Positions 8,801 through 16,132 are shown, counted from the first letter of the stretch. The stretch: DNA of 55,749 nt from Rhodothermales bacterium (GCA_022825385.1 JAJDWX010000024.1:1-55749); one strand, 5' to 3'. Program-made: numbers and translations. Notes: a model not told the origin generated them from the letters alone.

Positions 8801-10479
8801 CGGATGGCGTTCAGCACCTGCCACACCACCCGAAACGTGTCGGACTGGTTGAGCGCCTCCGTGGGGTCCATGTTCGAGGGCACGACCACGGGCAGCACCA
8901 CATAGCCCATGCGCTTGCCCGCGGCGCGGCGCATCACCCGGCCCACCGCCTGCACCACCTCGATCTGGCTTTTCCGGGGGTGCATGAAAAGAATGGCGTC
9001 CAGGGCGGGTACGTCCACGCCTTCCGCCAGGCAGCGGGCGTTGGTCAACACCCGGCACGCGCGATCCGCCGGGCGGACGCCATCCAGCCAATCCAGCCGT
9101 TCCGCCCGCCGCAAGGCGTTGAAGGTCCCGTCCACATGCTTCGCCTGCACATCGTATTCCGGGGCCGATCCATGCGCCACGGCCACAGGGGACGCCCGGT
9201 ATTCGCGCGCCACCTCGTCAAAGAGCGCTTCCACCTGTTCGGAGGACTTGATGTCCCGGCAATATGCGATGGCCCGGCGCATGGGCAGCCTGTCCTCCTC
9301 CGGGAATTCGTCTTCGTCCGCCTTCGCCAGCGCCCGCCAGCACCCCACCAGTTTGCCCGCCTCCGTAAGTTTGAGTTCGTGCCGGGCCAGCGAAGCGCTT
9401 ACGCCCCGGGCCACGGCGTCCTCCGGCACCGTCAGCACAATCACTTTGTAATCGGAGAGCAGGTCTTGCTCCACCGCGCTGCCAAATCCGATTTCGTACA
9501 AAACCGGCCCGTAGAGGGATTCGTCCTCCATGGAGCACAACGCGGCGTTCACTTCGCCCGCCCGGTTGCGCGCCGAGGCAGCGTACACCTTGGGCGTGGC
9601 CGTCATGTAGAGCCGCCGCTCCGCCCGGACATGCCGCTGGTCGTGAATCTGCACGAAATGGCTGTCCGCCTCGCCTTCGATGCGCGCGCCCGCCGTCCGG
9701 TGCGCCTCGTCGCAGATGGCCAGGTCGAAGTCCGGCAATCCATGCTCTCGCTGCGCCGCGCCGATGACCGGAAGCGAATGGTACGTGGCGAACACCACGG
9801 TGAGTTGATCGGGGGCAGGCGGGGCGGCCTCCTGCGCCAACTTCGCCGGGTCCGTCGTCGCCGGAAACGCCAGGTCCAGCGCGTCCATGTCGATGCGGTC
9901 GTCGTTGCGGCGACGCCTTCGGCCAACCTGCGCATCCGAGCAGGCGGCGTAGGCCCGAAGCGAAAGCCGCGCATCCGCCGCCCATTCCCGAACCGTCTGG
10001 GACATCAGCGCCAGACTGGGCACCAGGTACAGGACGCGCCCTCCCTTGCCCGCGATTTCCTCCGCGATCCGCAGCGACGTATACGTCTTGCCCGTACCGC
10101 AGGCCATGATGAGTTTGCCCCGCGATCCCGGCTCGGCCAATCCGTTTGCGGCCCGGTCGATGGCTTGCTGCTGGTGCGGACGCGGGCGCTTGCGGCCTGC
10201 GCTCCGCTCGACCTCCTCGCTCGCGGCGTATTTGGCCCAGTCGATGGGGCTTTTGCGAAGTTCGTCCAGCCCGATCCGCAAGGCGGGCACGCCCTGCCGA
10301 CGCAGAATTTCCTCTGCGGGAGCGCTCCACTGCCGGCCGGTCGTGTCGATGATCAGGCGGCGCGTGAACTGGCGCGCGCCCGAAGCCGACAGAAACGAAT
10401 CTATTTCCGCTTTGGGAACGCGCTTGCCCTCGGCCCGGAACTTGCACTGAATGGCGCACCACCCTTCGCCTCCGCGCAC
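5800..10479 (-). CDS. Type ISP (LlaGI-like) restriction-modification enzyme, 5' end out of frame
   Basis: Single-chain R-M enzyme combining nuclease, DNA translocase, N6-adenine methylase and target recognition. Numbered from GTG 10479 (1559 aa): end of an Mrr-like nuclease core (AIQCKF, 9-14), SF2 helicase with Walker A ACGTGKT (126-132), DEAH (257-260), MTATPK (292-297) and motif VI QAVGRVMRR (509-517), then methylase DPFTGTGT (828-835) and NPPW (935-938), with a C-terminal target-recognition region. The same frame stays open upstream to 10752 and encodes the missing nuclease residues (ADLGIDLVA), but contains no ATG, GTG or TTG before 10479. A C11 tract at its edge separates it from possible start codons, so the full-length enzyme appears switched off here. 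About 6560-7120, inside the recognition region, is clearly AT-richer than the rest. Confidence 0.88.
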   Translation of the reverse strand: MRGGEGWCAIQCKFRAEGKRVPKAEIDSFLSASGARQFTRRLIIDTTGRQWSAPAEEILRRQGVPALRIGLDELRKSPIDWAKYAASEEVERSAGRKRPRPHQQQAIDRAANGLAEPGSRGKLIMACGTGKTYTSLRIAEEIAGKGGRVLYLVPSLALMSQTVREWAADARLSLRAYAACSDAQVGRRRRRNDDRIDMDALDLAFPATTDPAKLAQEAAPPAPDQLTVVFATYHSLPVIGAAQREHGLPDFDLAICDEAHRTAGARIEGEADSHFVQIHDQRHVRAERRLYMTATPKVYAASARNRAGEVNAALCSMEDESLYGPVLYEIGFGSAVEQDLLSDYKVIVLTVPEDAVARGVSASLARHELKLTEAGKLVGCWRALAKADEDEFPEEDRLPMRRAIAYCRDIKSSEQVEALFDEVAREYRASPVAVAHGSAPEYDVQAKHVDGTFNALRRAERLDWLDGVRPADRACRVLTNARCLAEGVDVPALDAILFMHPRKSQIEVVQAVGRVMRRAAGKRMGYVVLPVVVPSNMDPTEALNQSDTFRVVWQVLNAIRSHDERFEAMLNLLEEGKSGKHLGIIALSDWRPKDPNRDPRTGDKDYGGDGAANGEMDKQYALEFDLPAAIRAKIVEKCGNRRYWSEWAEDVAAIAQRHIARIQAMVTADEAAQEVFGEFLAELRDDLNEGVTEKEAIEMLAQHMVTRPVFEALHGDARFVDQNPVSKGMQLVLDVLEPANIETEAESLDEFYASVARRARAANTALARQKIITDLYDKFFRNAFPKTAEKLGIVYTPIEIVDFILHSVDELLRSEFGQSLSSDGVQILDPFTGTGTFITRIIQNGLISPEDLPGKYASQMHANEIMLLAYYIAAVNIEAAYHETVGAAAYERFPGIILTDTFEMQDTEDLIASILPENSEQRKKQKDAPIRVIVGNPPWSVGQKSENDAAQNQKYPKLDRRIAQKYTAHSKSTNKNKVYDSYIRAVRWASDRIGESGVIGFVTNAGWLEGTAMDGLRKCLAEEFTSIHVLHLRGNARTQGGRRQAEGGPVFGLGSRAPVAIALMVRNPERTGCQIRFYDIGDYLSRQEKLEKVAAYGNLQGVATNGGWLEIKPDRHHDWLNQRDAGFTSFMVMGDKSNSGEISPKIFQNYTMGAQTKRDAWCYNFSESELRYNVRSIIRFYNAERARLQSHIIEDAHRLSVAEISSLVNNDPTKISWSHELKKDIARNKPLFIENGRIAASQYRPFTRQYLYLSRQLNPSVFQIPKIFPHAKSENQVICVTGRGESDDFSCLMVKDIPNCHLIASGQCFPRWLYSKPASDKDGLFAHARRETDAEGYVRESAISEAALQAFRAQLGLGSEFTADVLFHYVYGVLHVPSYRKKYAANLRKELPRIPLPERPGDFWALAQAGEALGHLHVRYDEVEPYPIAFEKGGWAPPEGMAPMAWFRVKGPMRHPRQGKAKDRTRIQYNDHITVRDIPEAAYAYMVNGKPAIAWVMERQCVKTDKASGIVNDANRYALETMQNPAYPLELLARVIRVSMETLRIVRELPDPAWRTDPV

Positions 10480-10772
10480 TTTGGCGACAAGGTCGATCCC
10501 CAGGTCTGCCTCGGGAAGGCCCTGCGCCCCGGCCCACTCGCCATAGGGCGCGGGGGATTCGTAGAATGTTCGCTGGACGGGGTCGTGTTCGAGAAAGGCA
10601 AGGCAGAGCCGCTCGAACGCCGTGCCCTTGATGCGTTCCTGGCTATAGCCGGACGCGGCGGCCTTCGCCCGCCAGGCATTCAGAAGATCGTCAAGATCAG
10701 ACGATTGAACACTGGCATCTGGAGACCCATAGTTAACATCCGGGGGGGGGGGCTATTATCCGGGCAGTGCAT
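10480..10772 (-). other. 5' extension of the Type ISP gene plus leader across the homopolymer tract
   Basis: From 10752 down to 10480 the R-M frame is open and reads as the N-terminus of an Mrr-like nuclease (LLNAWRAKAASGYSQERIKG, FERLCLAFLEHDPVQ, then GEWAGAQ...ADLGIDLVA). It is closed upstream by TAG at 10755-10753. The neighbouring frame has ATGs at 10772 (MHCPDNSPPP) and 10847. It would enter the R-M frame if the C tract were a multiple of three (9 or 12 C). With 11 C, as here, that frame runs out at 10680. The expected start of the complete enzyme is therefore most likely ATG 10772 in the ON state. Confidence 0.7.
10742..10752 (-). repeat. homopolymer tract, C11 on the coding strand (candidate phase-variation switch)
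   Basis: Eleven consecutive G on the plus strand (C on the R-M coding strand) sit exactly between candidate start codons and the conserved N-terminus of the Type ISP enzyme. It is the longest G/C homopolymer I noticed in the window. Changes of one base alter the frame; lengths divisible by three join start and gene. A homopolymer sequencing error is the main alternative explanation. Confidence 0.8.
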
Positions 10773-10948
10773 TGCCGTGTACGGGGGATCGGGGGTATCG
10801 CGAAAGTCCCCCGTGCGCGCGCAACAGCAGCTCCAAATGGGGCGCATTTCCGTCAATATATCAAATTTCTTTACAGAAATGTAACGAAAATGCAAAAATT
10901 ACAGGGGAAGGCCGCCCGGCGTACGCGCCGACTTTCAGAGGCCAAGGC

Positions 10949-11152
10949 AAGATACGCTGATTAAATCCGCGAAGCGCAGAGGCATGCGAGGGGTGCGCTG
11001 GCAAGAAATGACGAAGCGATGTGGCAGGGCCCGCATAAGGAGGGATGACAAGCCAGCGTGCCCCTCGCAGCCTCCCGAAGGGCGCATCGCGTCCTCTACG
11101 ACCCGAATCTACGGTGCTTGCTGCTCACTTCAACGACACAAACATGACGATG
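10949..11152 (+). repeat. dispersed MITE-like repeat, copy B (right end degraded)
   Basis: Begins AAGATACGCTGATTAAATCC and continues with the internal inverted repeat GCGAGGGGTGCGCTGG ... CCAGCGTGCCCCTCGC and the CCCGAATCTACGGTG segment shared with copies at 36563 and 55531. The last ~55 bp of the full element, including the right terminal inverted repeat, is not recognisable. It lies upstream of the R-M gene in the opposite orientation to copy A. Confidence 0.85.
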
Positions 11153-11264
11153 TAATCAGCCTGATTCCTGAAAAATATGCGACAAAATTGTAACGAAATG
11201 ACGACGATTCCCGGAAGCATTTTGTAAACACATTTTCGGGCTTCAGGAAGGCAAAAAAAATGGC

Positions 11265-11312
11265 AACCTTAATTTTTTAAGTCGAAAATTTTTGACTTAA
11301 ATTATTTAGGTT
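11265..11312. repeat. AT-rich palindrome, copy 1
   Basis: Imperfect inverted repeat of about 22 bp per arm around a short loop. The left arm begins AACCTTAATTTTTTAAG and the right arm ends ATTATTTAGGTT. It shares the 16-base core ACCTTAATTTTTTAAG with the palindrome at 20667-20713. It lies between divergently transcribed genes, so a simple terminator role is unlikely here. Confidence 0.65.
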
Positions 11313-11493
11313 ACGCAGGCCAAAAGGCGATTTCCTCTCTGGTATACGCCCGGTTCGCAGGACAAGAAAACGCCTCCGCCCCGCCCGAACGGAGGCAAAA
11401 AAATATTTTCGGAGCGCTGGAACCCGGCAAAAAGGGTCTCGTTCATACAATGTACCACAGAACAAAAAAACGACAAACACAGTGAGGGTGCGC

Positions 11494-11781
11494 ATGCTTA
11501 GTTGGGAAACGATTGTCGGCGTCGCCACGTTCGGCGGATTTCTGTTCGGGTTTTACTGGCTCCTTCGGACAGACATGCAGCATCTGCGGACGGAAATACG
11601 GATGGATATGCGGGACCTGCGCACGGAAATGCGAGAAATGTCTGTCCGTGTCGATCAAAAATTCGATGCGGTCAACGCAAAATTCGATGCGGTCAACGCA
11701 AACTTGTCCGGTTTATCCGATCGGCTGTCCGCAGTCGAGCAACGCGTGGCCGTAGTCGAAGAGCGAACCCGGAAGAAATAG
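11494..11781 (+). CDS. small membrane-anchored coiled-coil protein
   Basis: The 95-residue product starts at ATG 11494, preceded by GAGG six bases upstream; this decides against GTG 11482. Residues ~4-20 (WETIVGVATFGGFLFGFYW) form one transmembrane segment. The remainder is a continuous amphipathic helix (QHLRTEIRMDMRDLRTEMRE, then VDQKFDAVNAKFDAVNAN, ending in AVEQRVAVVEERTRKK), typical of coiled-coil proteins. A perfect 21-bp tandem duplication (11659-11679 and 11680-11700) encodes the repeated FDAVNAK. It is a likely paralogue of the next gene, sharing the MRDLRTE motif. Function unknown; DUF1640/CCDC90-like coiled coils are the nearest resemblance by eye. Confidence 0.65.
   Translation: MLSWETIVGVATFGGFLFGFYWLLRTDMQHLRTEIRMDMRDLRTEMREMSVRVDQKFDAVNAKFDAVNANLSGLSDRLSAVEQRVAVVEERTRKK
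11659..11700 (+). repeat. 21-bp perfect tandem duplication within coiled-coil gene
   Basis: Two adjacent identical 21-base units starting AAATTCGATGCGG, each encoding seven residues (one heptad). In-frame copy-number change would lengthen or shorten the coiled coil by one heptad. Confidence 0.9.
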
Positions 11782-11850
11782 CCTCGAACGCCCCGCCCCC
11801 GGCTCATTCCTTCGATTTCCTCGCAGAACTTTCCCCGGCTCCCCGGAACG

Positions 11851-12264
11851 ATGAAACGACGGGACATAACGATAGTGATCAGTGCAGCGGTCATGTTGAC
11901 GGGCTTCGTTACCGTTACCATCATGCTGCACAATTCGCTCCGGGCGGATATGCGAGACTTGCGTACGGAAGTCCGAGAAGACATAGAAGTCCTGCGCACG
12001 GAAACCAGAGAAGACATAGAGGGCTTGCGTACGGAGATAGCAGGCCTGCGCACGGAAACCAGAGAAGACATACAAGACTTGCGGGATGATATACAAAACT
12101 TGCGGAACGACATACAAGTCTTGCTCGCCGCCAAAGCAATCCCGACAGACGCAGCGACAGGGAAGGCGACCGCGCCTGCGTCGAGTCCCGCGCCGCCCGA
12201 TTCCGCGCTTACGCCCCACGCCGGACCGGAACCCGGCGTCTTGTCCGCCCTGGATGAGGAGTAA
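11851..12264 (+). CDS. membrane-anchored coiled-coil protein with hendecad/heptad repeats
   Basis: The 137-residue protein has an N-terminal membrane anchor (ITIVISAAVMLTGFVTVTIM, about 6-25). It is followed by a regular repeat domain made of units of 11 or 7 residues: DLRTEVREDIE, VLRTETREDIE, GLRTEIA, GLRTETREDIQ, DLRDDIQ, NLRNDIQ. The last ~40 residues are Ala/Pro-rich and probably disordered. The pattern predicts a long coiled coil on one side of the membrane. It follows the related gene at 11494 by about 70 bp in the same direction, so the two probably form a pair. A 28-base identity at 11991-12018 and 12045-12072 shows recent internal duplication. Function unknown. Confidence 0.65.
   Translation: MKRRDITIVISAAVMLTGFVTVTIMLHNSLRADMRDLRTEVREDIEVLRTETREDIEGLRTEIAGLRTETREDIQDLRDDIQNLRNDIQVLLAAKAIPTDAATGKATAPASSPAPPDSALTPHAGPEPGVLSALDEE
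11991..12072 (+). repeat. 28-bp direct repeat, 54-bp spacing, in coiled-coil gene
   Basis: Identical 28-base stretches at 11991-12018 and 12045-12072, starting CCTGCGCACGGAAACC. The 54-bp distance equals 18 codons (one 11-residue plus one 7-residue unit), so duplication preserved both reading frame and coiled-coil register. Confidence 0.9.
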
Positions 12265-12332
12265 GCGCCGCGTTTGCGTCTGAAACGTGGAAACCGCCGT
12301 TCCCGTTTGCCTTTCGGGCAGCTCTGCCCGGC

Positions 12333-12677
12333 TCACTCCTTCGATTTCGCCGCCGAACTTCCCTTGGCTCCCTCGCCGGCGGCGGCAGATTTTTCCCCGG
12401 ACGAAGAAGATGCTTCGGCAGGGGCCTTGTCCCCGTCCCTGGACGCCGCTTCCTTGCTGTCGCCCTTCCCGTTGGCGTCCTTCTTTGCGCCTTCTCCGTT
12501 GTTCCGCGCATAGTCGGTCAGGTAGAAGCCGCTTCCCTTGAAGATCAGCCCGGCGCTGGTAATGATGCGCTCCACCTTCTGCCCGGTCTCAGGGCATGTG
12601 GCGAGCGCGTCCGCTGTAATGCGCTGGTCGATTTCAAAAGTAGAACCGTCTTCGCGCCGGTATACATAGGTAGGCAT
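12333..12677 (-). CDS. FmdB-like small regulatory protein lacking most zinc ligands
   Basis: The first ~60 residues follow the FmdB template: MPTYVYRREDGSTFEIDQRI at the start and IFKGSGFYLTDYA at the end of the domain. Family members normally have a four-cysteine zinc ribbon (CxxC...CxxC). Here only one cysteine remains (ATCPETGQK), the first pair being replaced by REDG. The C-terminal ~50 residues are a Lys/Ala/Ser/Glu-rich low-complexity tail. FmdB proteins are of uncertain function, proposed as regulators. It is convergent with the coiled-coil genes and lies downstream of the GH3 fusion gene on the same strand. Confidence 0.75.
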   Translation of the reverse strand: MPTYVYRREDGSTFEIDQRITADALATCPETGQKVERIITSAGLIFKGSGFYLTDYARNNGEGAKKDANGKGDSKEAASRDGDKAPAEASSSSGEKSAAAGEGAKGSSAAKSKE

Positions 12678-12772
12678 GATTCGTCAGCAATCAGTCAATC
12701 GTACAATTGCGTCGCCGCCGCGCGGCGCCCGAAAAGACAACCCCCGCCCCGGAATGTTCCGCGCCCGGCTTG

Positions 12773-15766
12773 CTACGGGGCTCCGAACAGGCTGTCCGGC
12801 AGCGTGAAGACGGGCGGGCCGAGGATGGAGCCGGACGCCTCGTCGGCTACGCGCGGGCGGATTTCCCTGATCTTTCCGTTGTTGCGCGAAGGGAAGACCC
12901 GGTTCGTCAGGAGAATAACAAACAGGTCCGTATCCGGATCGACCCAGAACGAGGTGCCGGTAAACCCGGTATGCCCGAAACTGGCGGGACCGAACCGGGC
13001 CCCGGCGGACGAATACCCCTCCGGACTTTTCGTATCCCATCCAAGCGCCCGCGAACTGAGTTCCGGCTCCTGCACGGTCGTAAAGAGGCGAAGCGTTTCG
13101 GGAGAAATGAACGGCGCCCCGTTCGCGCGCCCGTCGTCCACCAGCATATGGGCGAACCGGGCCAGGTCCTCCGCCGTGGAAAACAATCCGGCGTGACCGG
13201 CTACCCCTCCCATTATCCAGGCGGTTTCGTCATGCACTTCGCCCTGCACGAGGCGGCCCCGGAAAACGCGGTCCCGTTCGGTGGGAACCGCATCCCGATT
13301 GGGCGTGCCGGACGGCATAAACCCGGTGTCGCGCATGCCCAGCGGCTCGAAAATACGCTCCTCCACGTATTCGTCGAAAGGCTGCCCGGTAATCCGCTCG
13401 ACCACGAACATGAGGGCAATCATGCCGATACTGCTGTAGCGCATTTCCGTGCCCGGCTCGTATTCGAGCGGTTCCGCCAGCACCGAATCGATGAGCGCTT
13501 CGCGCGCGGTCGCGCCCATCTCGTAATACCGACGAAACGGAATGAGTCCGCCTGTGTGGACGAGCAGTTGCCGAATGGTTACGCGCTCCTTGCCGGATTG
13601 CCGAAACCGGGGAAGATAGTCCGCAACCGGCGCGTCCAGTTCCAGCTTGCCCTCGTCGAAAAGCAGCATGACCGCGGTGGTCGTGGCGATCACCTTGGTG
13701 AGCGAGGCCAGATCGAACATCGACGTCGTAGTCACGGGCCGCGCTTCGTCGTAGGTAAAATGGCCGTACGCTTCCATCTTGGCAATCACGCCGCCGCGCC
13801 CTATCGCCAGCGCCGCTCCGGGAAAGGCCGTACTGTCGATGGCGTTCCCGATAAGCGTATCCAGCCGGGCAATGACGGCGCCGTCCAGCCCCGCTTCGGC
13901 GGGATAGCCGGTTCGGATGGCGCGCTGCGCCAGGTCCATCCCGTCGCCCGGAGCGTACAAACCCGGTATGCCGACGGGCAGGCGCCCGCGCACGTCCGCA
14001 TGGCCCGCCACGGCGTCGGCGGCAGCGGTCTGGGACGCCTCTGACGCGCCATACGCAACGAGATAGGCGGCGGGCTGCGCCATATCCCGCGCGATATACG
14101 GGTCGCCGAACGAAACAAGCGCGACCGGCGGGCCGTGCTCCACGAGGCGGGCAAGAAACGCCTTTTGCGGGTCTTGAGGAACGCTTTCTTCCCCTGCTTC
14201 TCCCTGCGCTCCCGCTTCCCCGCCTGCTTCCTCCGCCGGTTCCCTGCGCGGACCGGGACGCAAAAATGCGGACACGAGGACGAACGGATAGCCGTCGGCG
14301 GCCTCCAGCGCCGCCTCGTAGGCCGCCGGGTCGGACAAATCGTTCAGGCACAGCGTATCGACTGCCGCTTCGGGCAGGTTGCGAAGCGCGTCGGCAAGAA
14401 AACGGCTTCCCGTAGCCGGATTCGTCCCGTCCGCAAGGGTAATGAAGAGTGCGCGCGCGTTGCGGGCAAGCGGAAGTATCTTCCCCGTGTTGCGCAATAG
14501 CGTAAGGGACGCCCGGGCTATGCCGAGGCCAAGCGCCCTGTGCTCGGGCGTCGCGATGCGTTCCAGCGGGCCCCTGCGCGCGCTGTCCGCCTCGCTCGCC
14601 GCGTACCGGTCCCTGTGCAACCCCGCCCAGGCCTTGGCCCGCAAAATCCGCAGGACCGCCTCGTCTATGCGCTCCAGAGGAATCTCGCCCGCCGCGACCG
14701 CCTCCAATACCGCCGCCCGCGCCGCCCGGGGGTCTTCGGAAAGCAGCAGCATATCGACGCCCGCCAGCAAGGCGCGCACGGCAATCTCTTCGGTAGAAAA
14801 ATGCGCAGTCACCCCCGCCATATCCAGCGCGTCCGTCACGACCAGCCCGTCGAAGCCCAGTTCGTCGCGCAAGAGGCCCGTCGCCACCTGGGGCGAAAGG
14901 CTCGCGGGCAGCGTGGAATCCGGTTCGACGAGGGGCAGAGCAAGGTGCGCGACCATCACGCTCATTACGCCCTCTTCCACCAGTTTGCGGAACGGGACCA
15001 GCTCCAGCGCGCGCAGCCGCTCGGCCCCAAAAAGCAGCACCGGCAACGCCCTGTGCGAATCGACGGACGTATCGCCGTGCCCGGGAAAATGCTTGGCCGT
15101 AGCCAGGACGCCGGCCTCCTGCAATCCCGCCGCGAACGCCGACGCCAGCTCGGCCACCCGTTCGGGCCGCTCGCCAAACGAACGCGTGTTGATGACCGGA
15201 TTGTCGGGATTGTTGTTCACGTCGGCGACGGGCGCGAAGACATGCCGAACGCCAAGGGCCTTCGCCTCCTGGCCCGTAACGTACCCGGCCATGCGCGCCC
15301 ATTCCACGTTCCCGGCGGCCCCCATCGCCATGGCGCGCGGAAAGACCGTCGTCCCGTCCACGCGCATGCCCGCGCCCCATTCCATATCCTGGGCGATCAG
15401 GAGCGGCCATTTCGCCCGCCCTTGCAAATCATTCGCGAGCGCGATCTGATCCGCTGGATTCCCCTGAAAAAAGGCGACGCCGCCCAGCCCGAATTCCTCG
15501 ACCAGCGCCACAAGTTCCCTATAGGCGGGGTCCTCCGGATCGGTCGCCCGCCCATACGCCCGCACGGAAAAAAGCTGGGACGCCTTTTCCGTCAGCGTCA
15601 TGGCCTGGAGCTGCTCTTCGGCCCAGACTTTCGTGCCGGGCCATAGGTCGTCCGCGTCCGGCGGGACGACCGCGGCGGGCGGCAGCGTCAGGAGATACGC
15701 AACGACCGCCGCGACGAACACAAGCGCGGCGACCAGCAAAAAACGGGGATGGCGAAAACGAGACAT
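12773..15766 (-). CDS. GH3 beta-N-acetylhexosaminidase fused to a beta-lactamase-like serine hydrolase
   Basis: The 997 residues start with an N-terminal membrane/signal segment (FLLVAALVFVAAVVAYLL, 9-27). The GH3 domain is NagZ-like, with the His/Asp loop KHFPGHGDT (225-233) and the nucleophile in TDALDMAG (Asp about 312). A GH3 C-terminal-like region (about 420-610) carries an acidic Glu/Gly insertion near 510-530. A class-C beta-lactamase/penicillin-binding domain follows, with SxxK at SLTK (688-691), a YSS in place of YxN (about 777) and HTG in GHTGFTGTS. The GH3 part should cleave GlcNAc from muropeptides and the second part resembles DD-peptidases or esterases, so a role in envelope peptidoglycan turnover is likely. 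This fusion occurs in Bacteroidota-like bacteria. Confidence 0.9.
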   Translation of the reverse strand: MSRFRHPRFLLVAALVFVAAVVAYLLTLPPAAVVPPDADDLWPGTKVWAEEQLQAMTLTEKASQLFSVRAYGRATDPEDPAYRELVALVEEFGLGGVAFFQGNPADQIALANDLQGRAKWPLLIAQDMEWGAGMRVDGTTVFPRAMAMGAAGNVEWARMAGYVTGQEAKALGVRHVFAPVADVNNNPDNPVINTRSFGERPERVAELASAFAAGLQEAGVLATAKHFPGHGDTSVDSHRALPVLLFGAERLRALELVPFRKLVEEGVMSVMVAHLALPLVEPDSTLPASLSPQVATGLLRDELGFDGLVVTDALDMAGVTAHFSTEEIAVRALLAGVDMLLLSEDPRAARAAVLEAVAAGEIPLERIDEAVLRILRAKAWAGLHRDRYAASEADSARRGPLERIATPEHRALGLGIARASLTLLRNTGKILPLARNARALFITLADGTNPATGSRFLADALRNLPEAAVDTLCLNDLSDPAAYEAALEAADGYPFVLVSAFLRPGPRREPAEEAGGEAGAQGEAGEESVPQDPQKAFLARLVEHGPPVALVSFGDPYIARDMAQPAAYLVAYGASEASQTAAADAVAGHADVRGRLPVGIPGLYAPGDGMDLAQRAIRTGYPAEAGLDGAVIARLDTLIGNAIDSTAFPGAALAIGRGGVIAKMEAYGHFTYDEARPVTTTSMFDLASLTKVIATTTAVMLLFDEGKLELDAPVADYLPRFRQSGKERVTIRQLLVHTGGLIPFRRYYEMGATAREALIDSVLAEPLEYEPGTEMRYSSIGMIALMFVVERITGQPFDEYVEERIFEPLGMRDTGFMPSGTPNRDAVPTERDRVFRGRLVQGEVHDETAWIMGGVAGHAGLFSTAEDLARFAHMLVDDGRANGAPFISPETLRLFTTVQEPELSSRALGWDTKSPEGYSSAGARFGPASFGHTGFTGTSFWVDPDTDLFVILLTNRVFPSRNNGKIREIRPRVADEASGSILGPPVFTLPDSLFGAP

Positions 15767-15877
15767 GGGAAAACCCTAAGGCAAATTACGATTCGTATAC
15801 AAGAATATACGAGCAAACGGGCCGGATTATACCGAATTTCGCCGCCCGAACGCAAGGCGGGAGACCGCCCGCGCCCC

Positions 15878-16132
15878 CTACCGATGCCGGGGCGGCTCGG
15901 GCAGATGCGCCTCCTCGTCTTCCCCTGCGATGCGGCGCACCATCCTTTCGGTAAACAGCCCGGCCAGCGCCACCACGGTGATTTCGAAAAAGACGCCGAA
16001 AAGAAAACGGCGAAACCCGCGGCGGACGGCTTTCGGAAGGAGCGAGAACGCGCCCGCCACGCCGAGGAGGCCCAGTAGGAAGGCCCACGAGCGATACCCG
16101 GATTGCGGAGATTCTTCGGAGGAAGCGGACAT
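15878..16132 (-). CDS. small membrane protein (84 aa), unknown function
   Basis: Starts at ATG 16132 (MSASSEESPQSGYRSW). It has two hydrophobic segments, AFLLGLLGVAGAFSLL and FLFGVFFEITVVALAGLF, separated by a basic loop (PKAVRRGFRRF), and a charged C-terminus. A longer reading back to 16219 adds a proline-rich stretch unlike a protein N-terminus and overlaps the next gene, so the shorter form is preferred. No family recognised. Confidence 0.55.
   Translation of the reverse strand: MSASSEESPQSGYRSWAFLLGLLGVAGAFSLLPKAVRRGFRRFLFGVFFEITVVALAGLFTERMVRRIAGEDEEAHLPEPPRHR

Larger units (their letters stand above)
10773..11493. other. intergenic region between the R-M gene and the coiled-coil genes
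   Basis: About 720 bp with no convincing gene. It contains repeat copy B (10949-11152), an AT-rich palindrome (11265-11312) and a GC-rich hairpin (stems 11372-11378 and 11390-11396). The hairpin is followed by A rather than T on the plus strand. A TACAAT box at about 11446 could serve as a -10 element for the gene at 11494. Confidence 0.6.

Noticed and set aside
7573..10884. 1103-residue plus-strand ORF
   Set aside because: It is antisense to the Type ISP enzyme and rich in Arg, His, Pro and Gly, as expected from the reverse of a high-GC gene; no domain is seen.
10680..10895. 71-residue minus-strand ORF as an independent gene
   Set aside because: Its sequence is Cys/Pro-rich and not protein-like, and it is better explained as the leader frame of the R-M gene separated by the homopolymer.
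11372..11396. GC-rich hairpin as an intrinsic terminator
   Set aside because: On the plus strand it is followed by A-run, and on the minus strand the T-run precedes the stem, so neither direction gives stem followed by T-tract.
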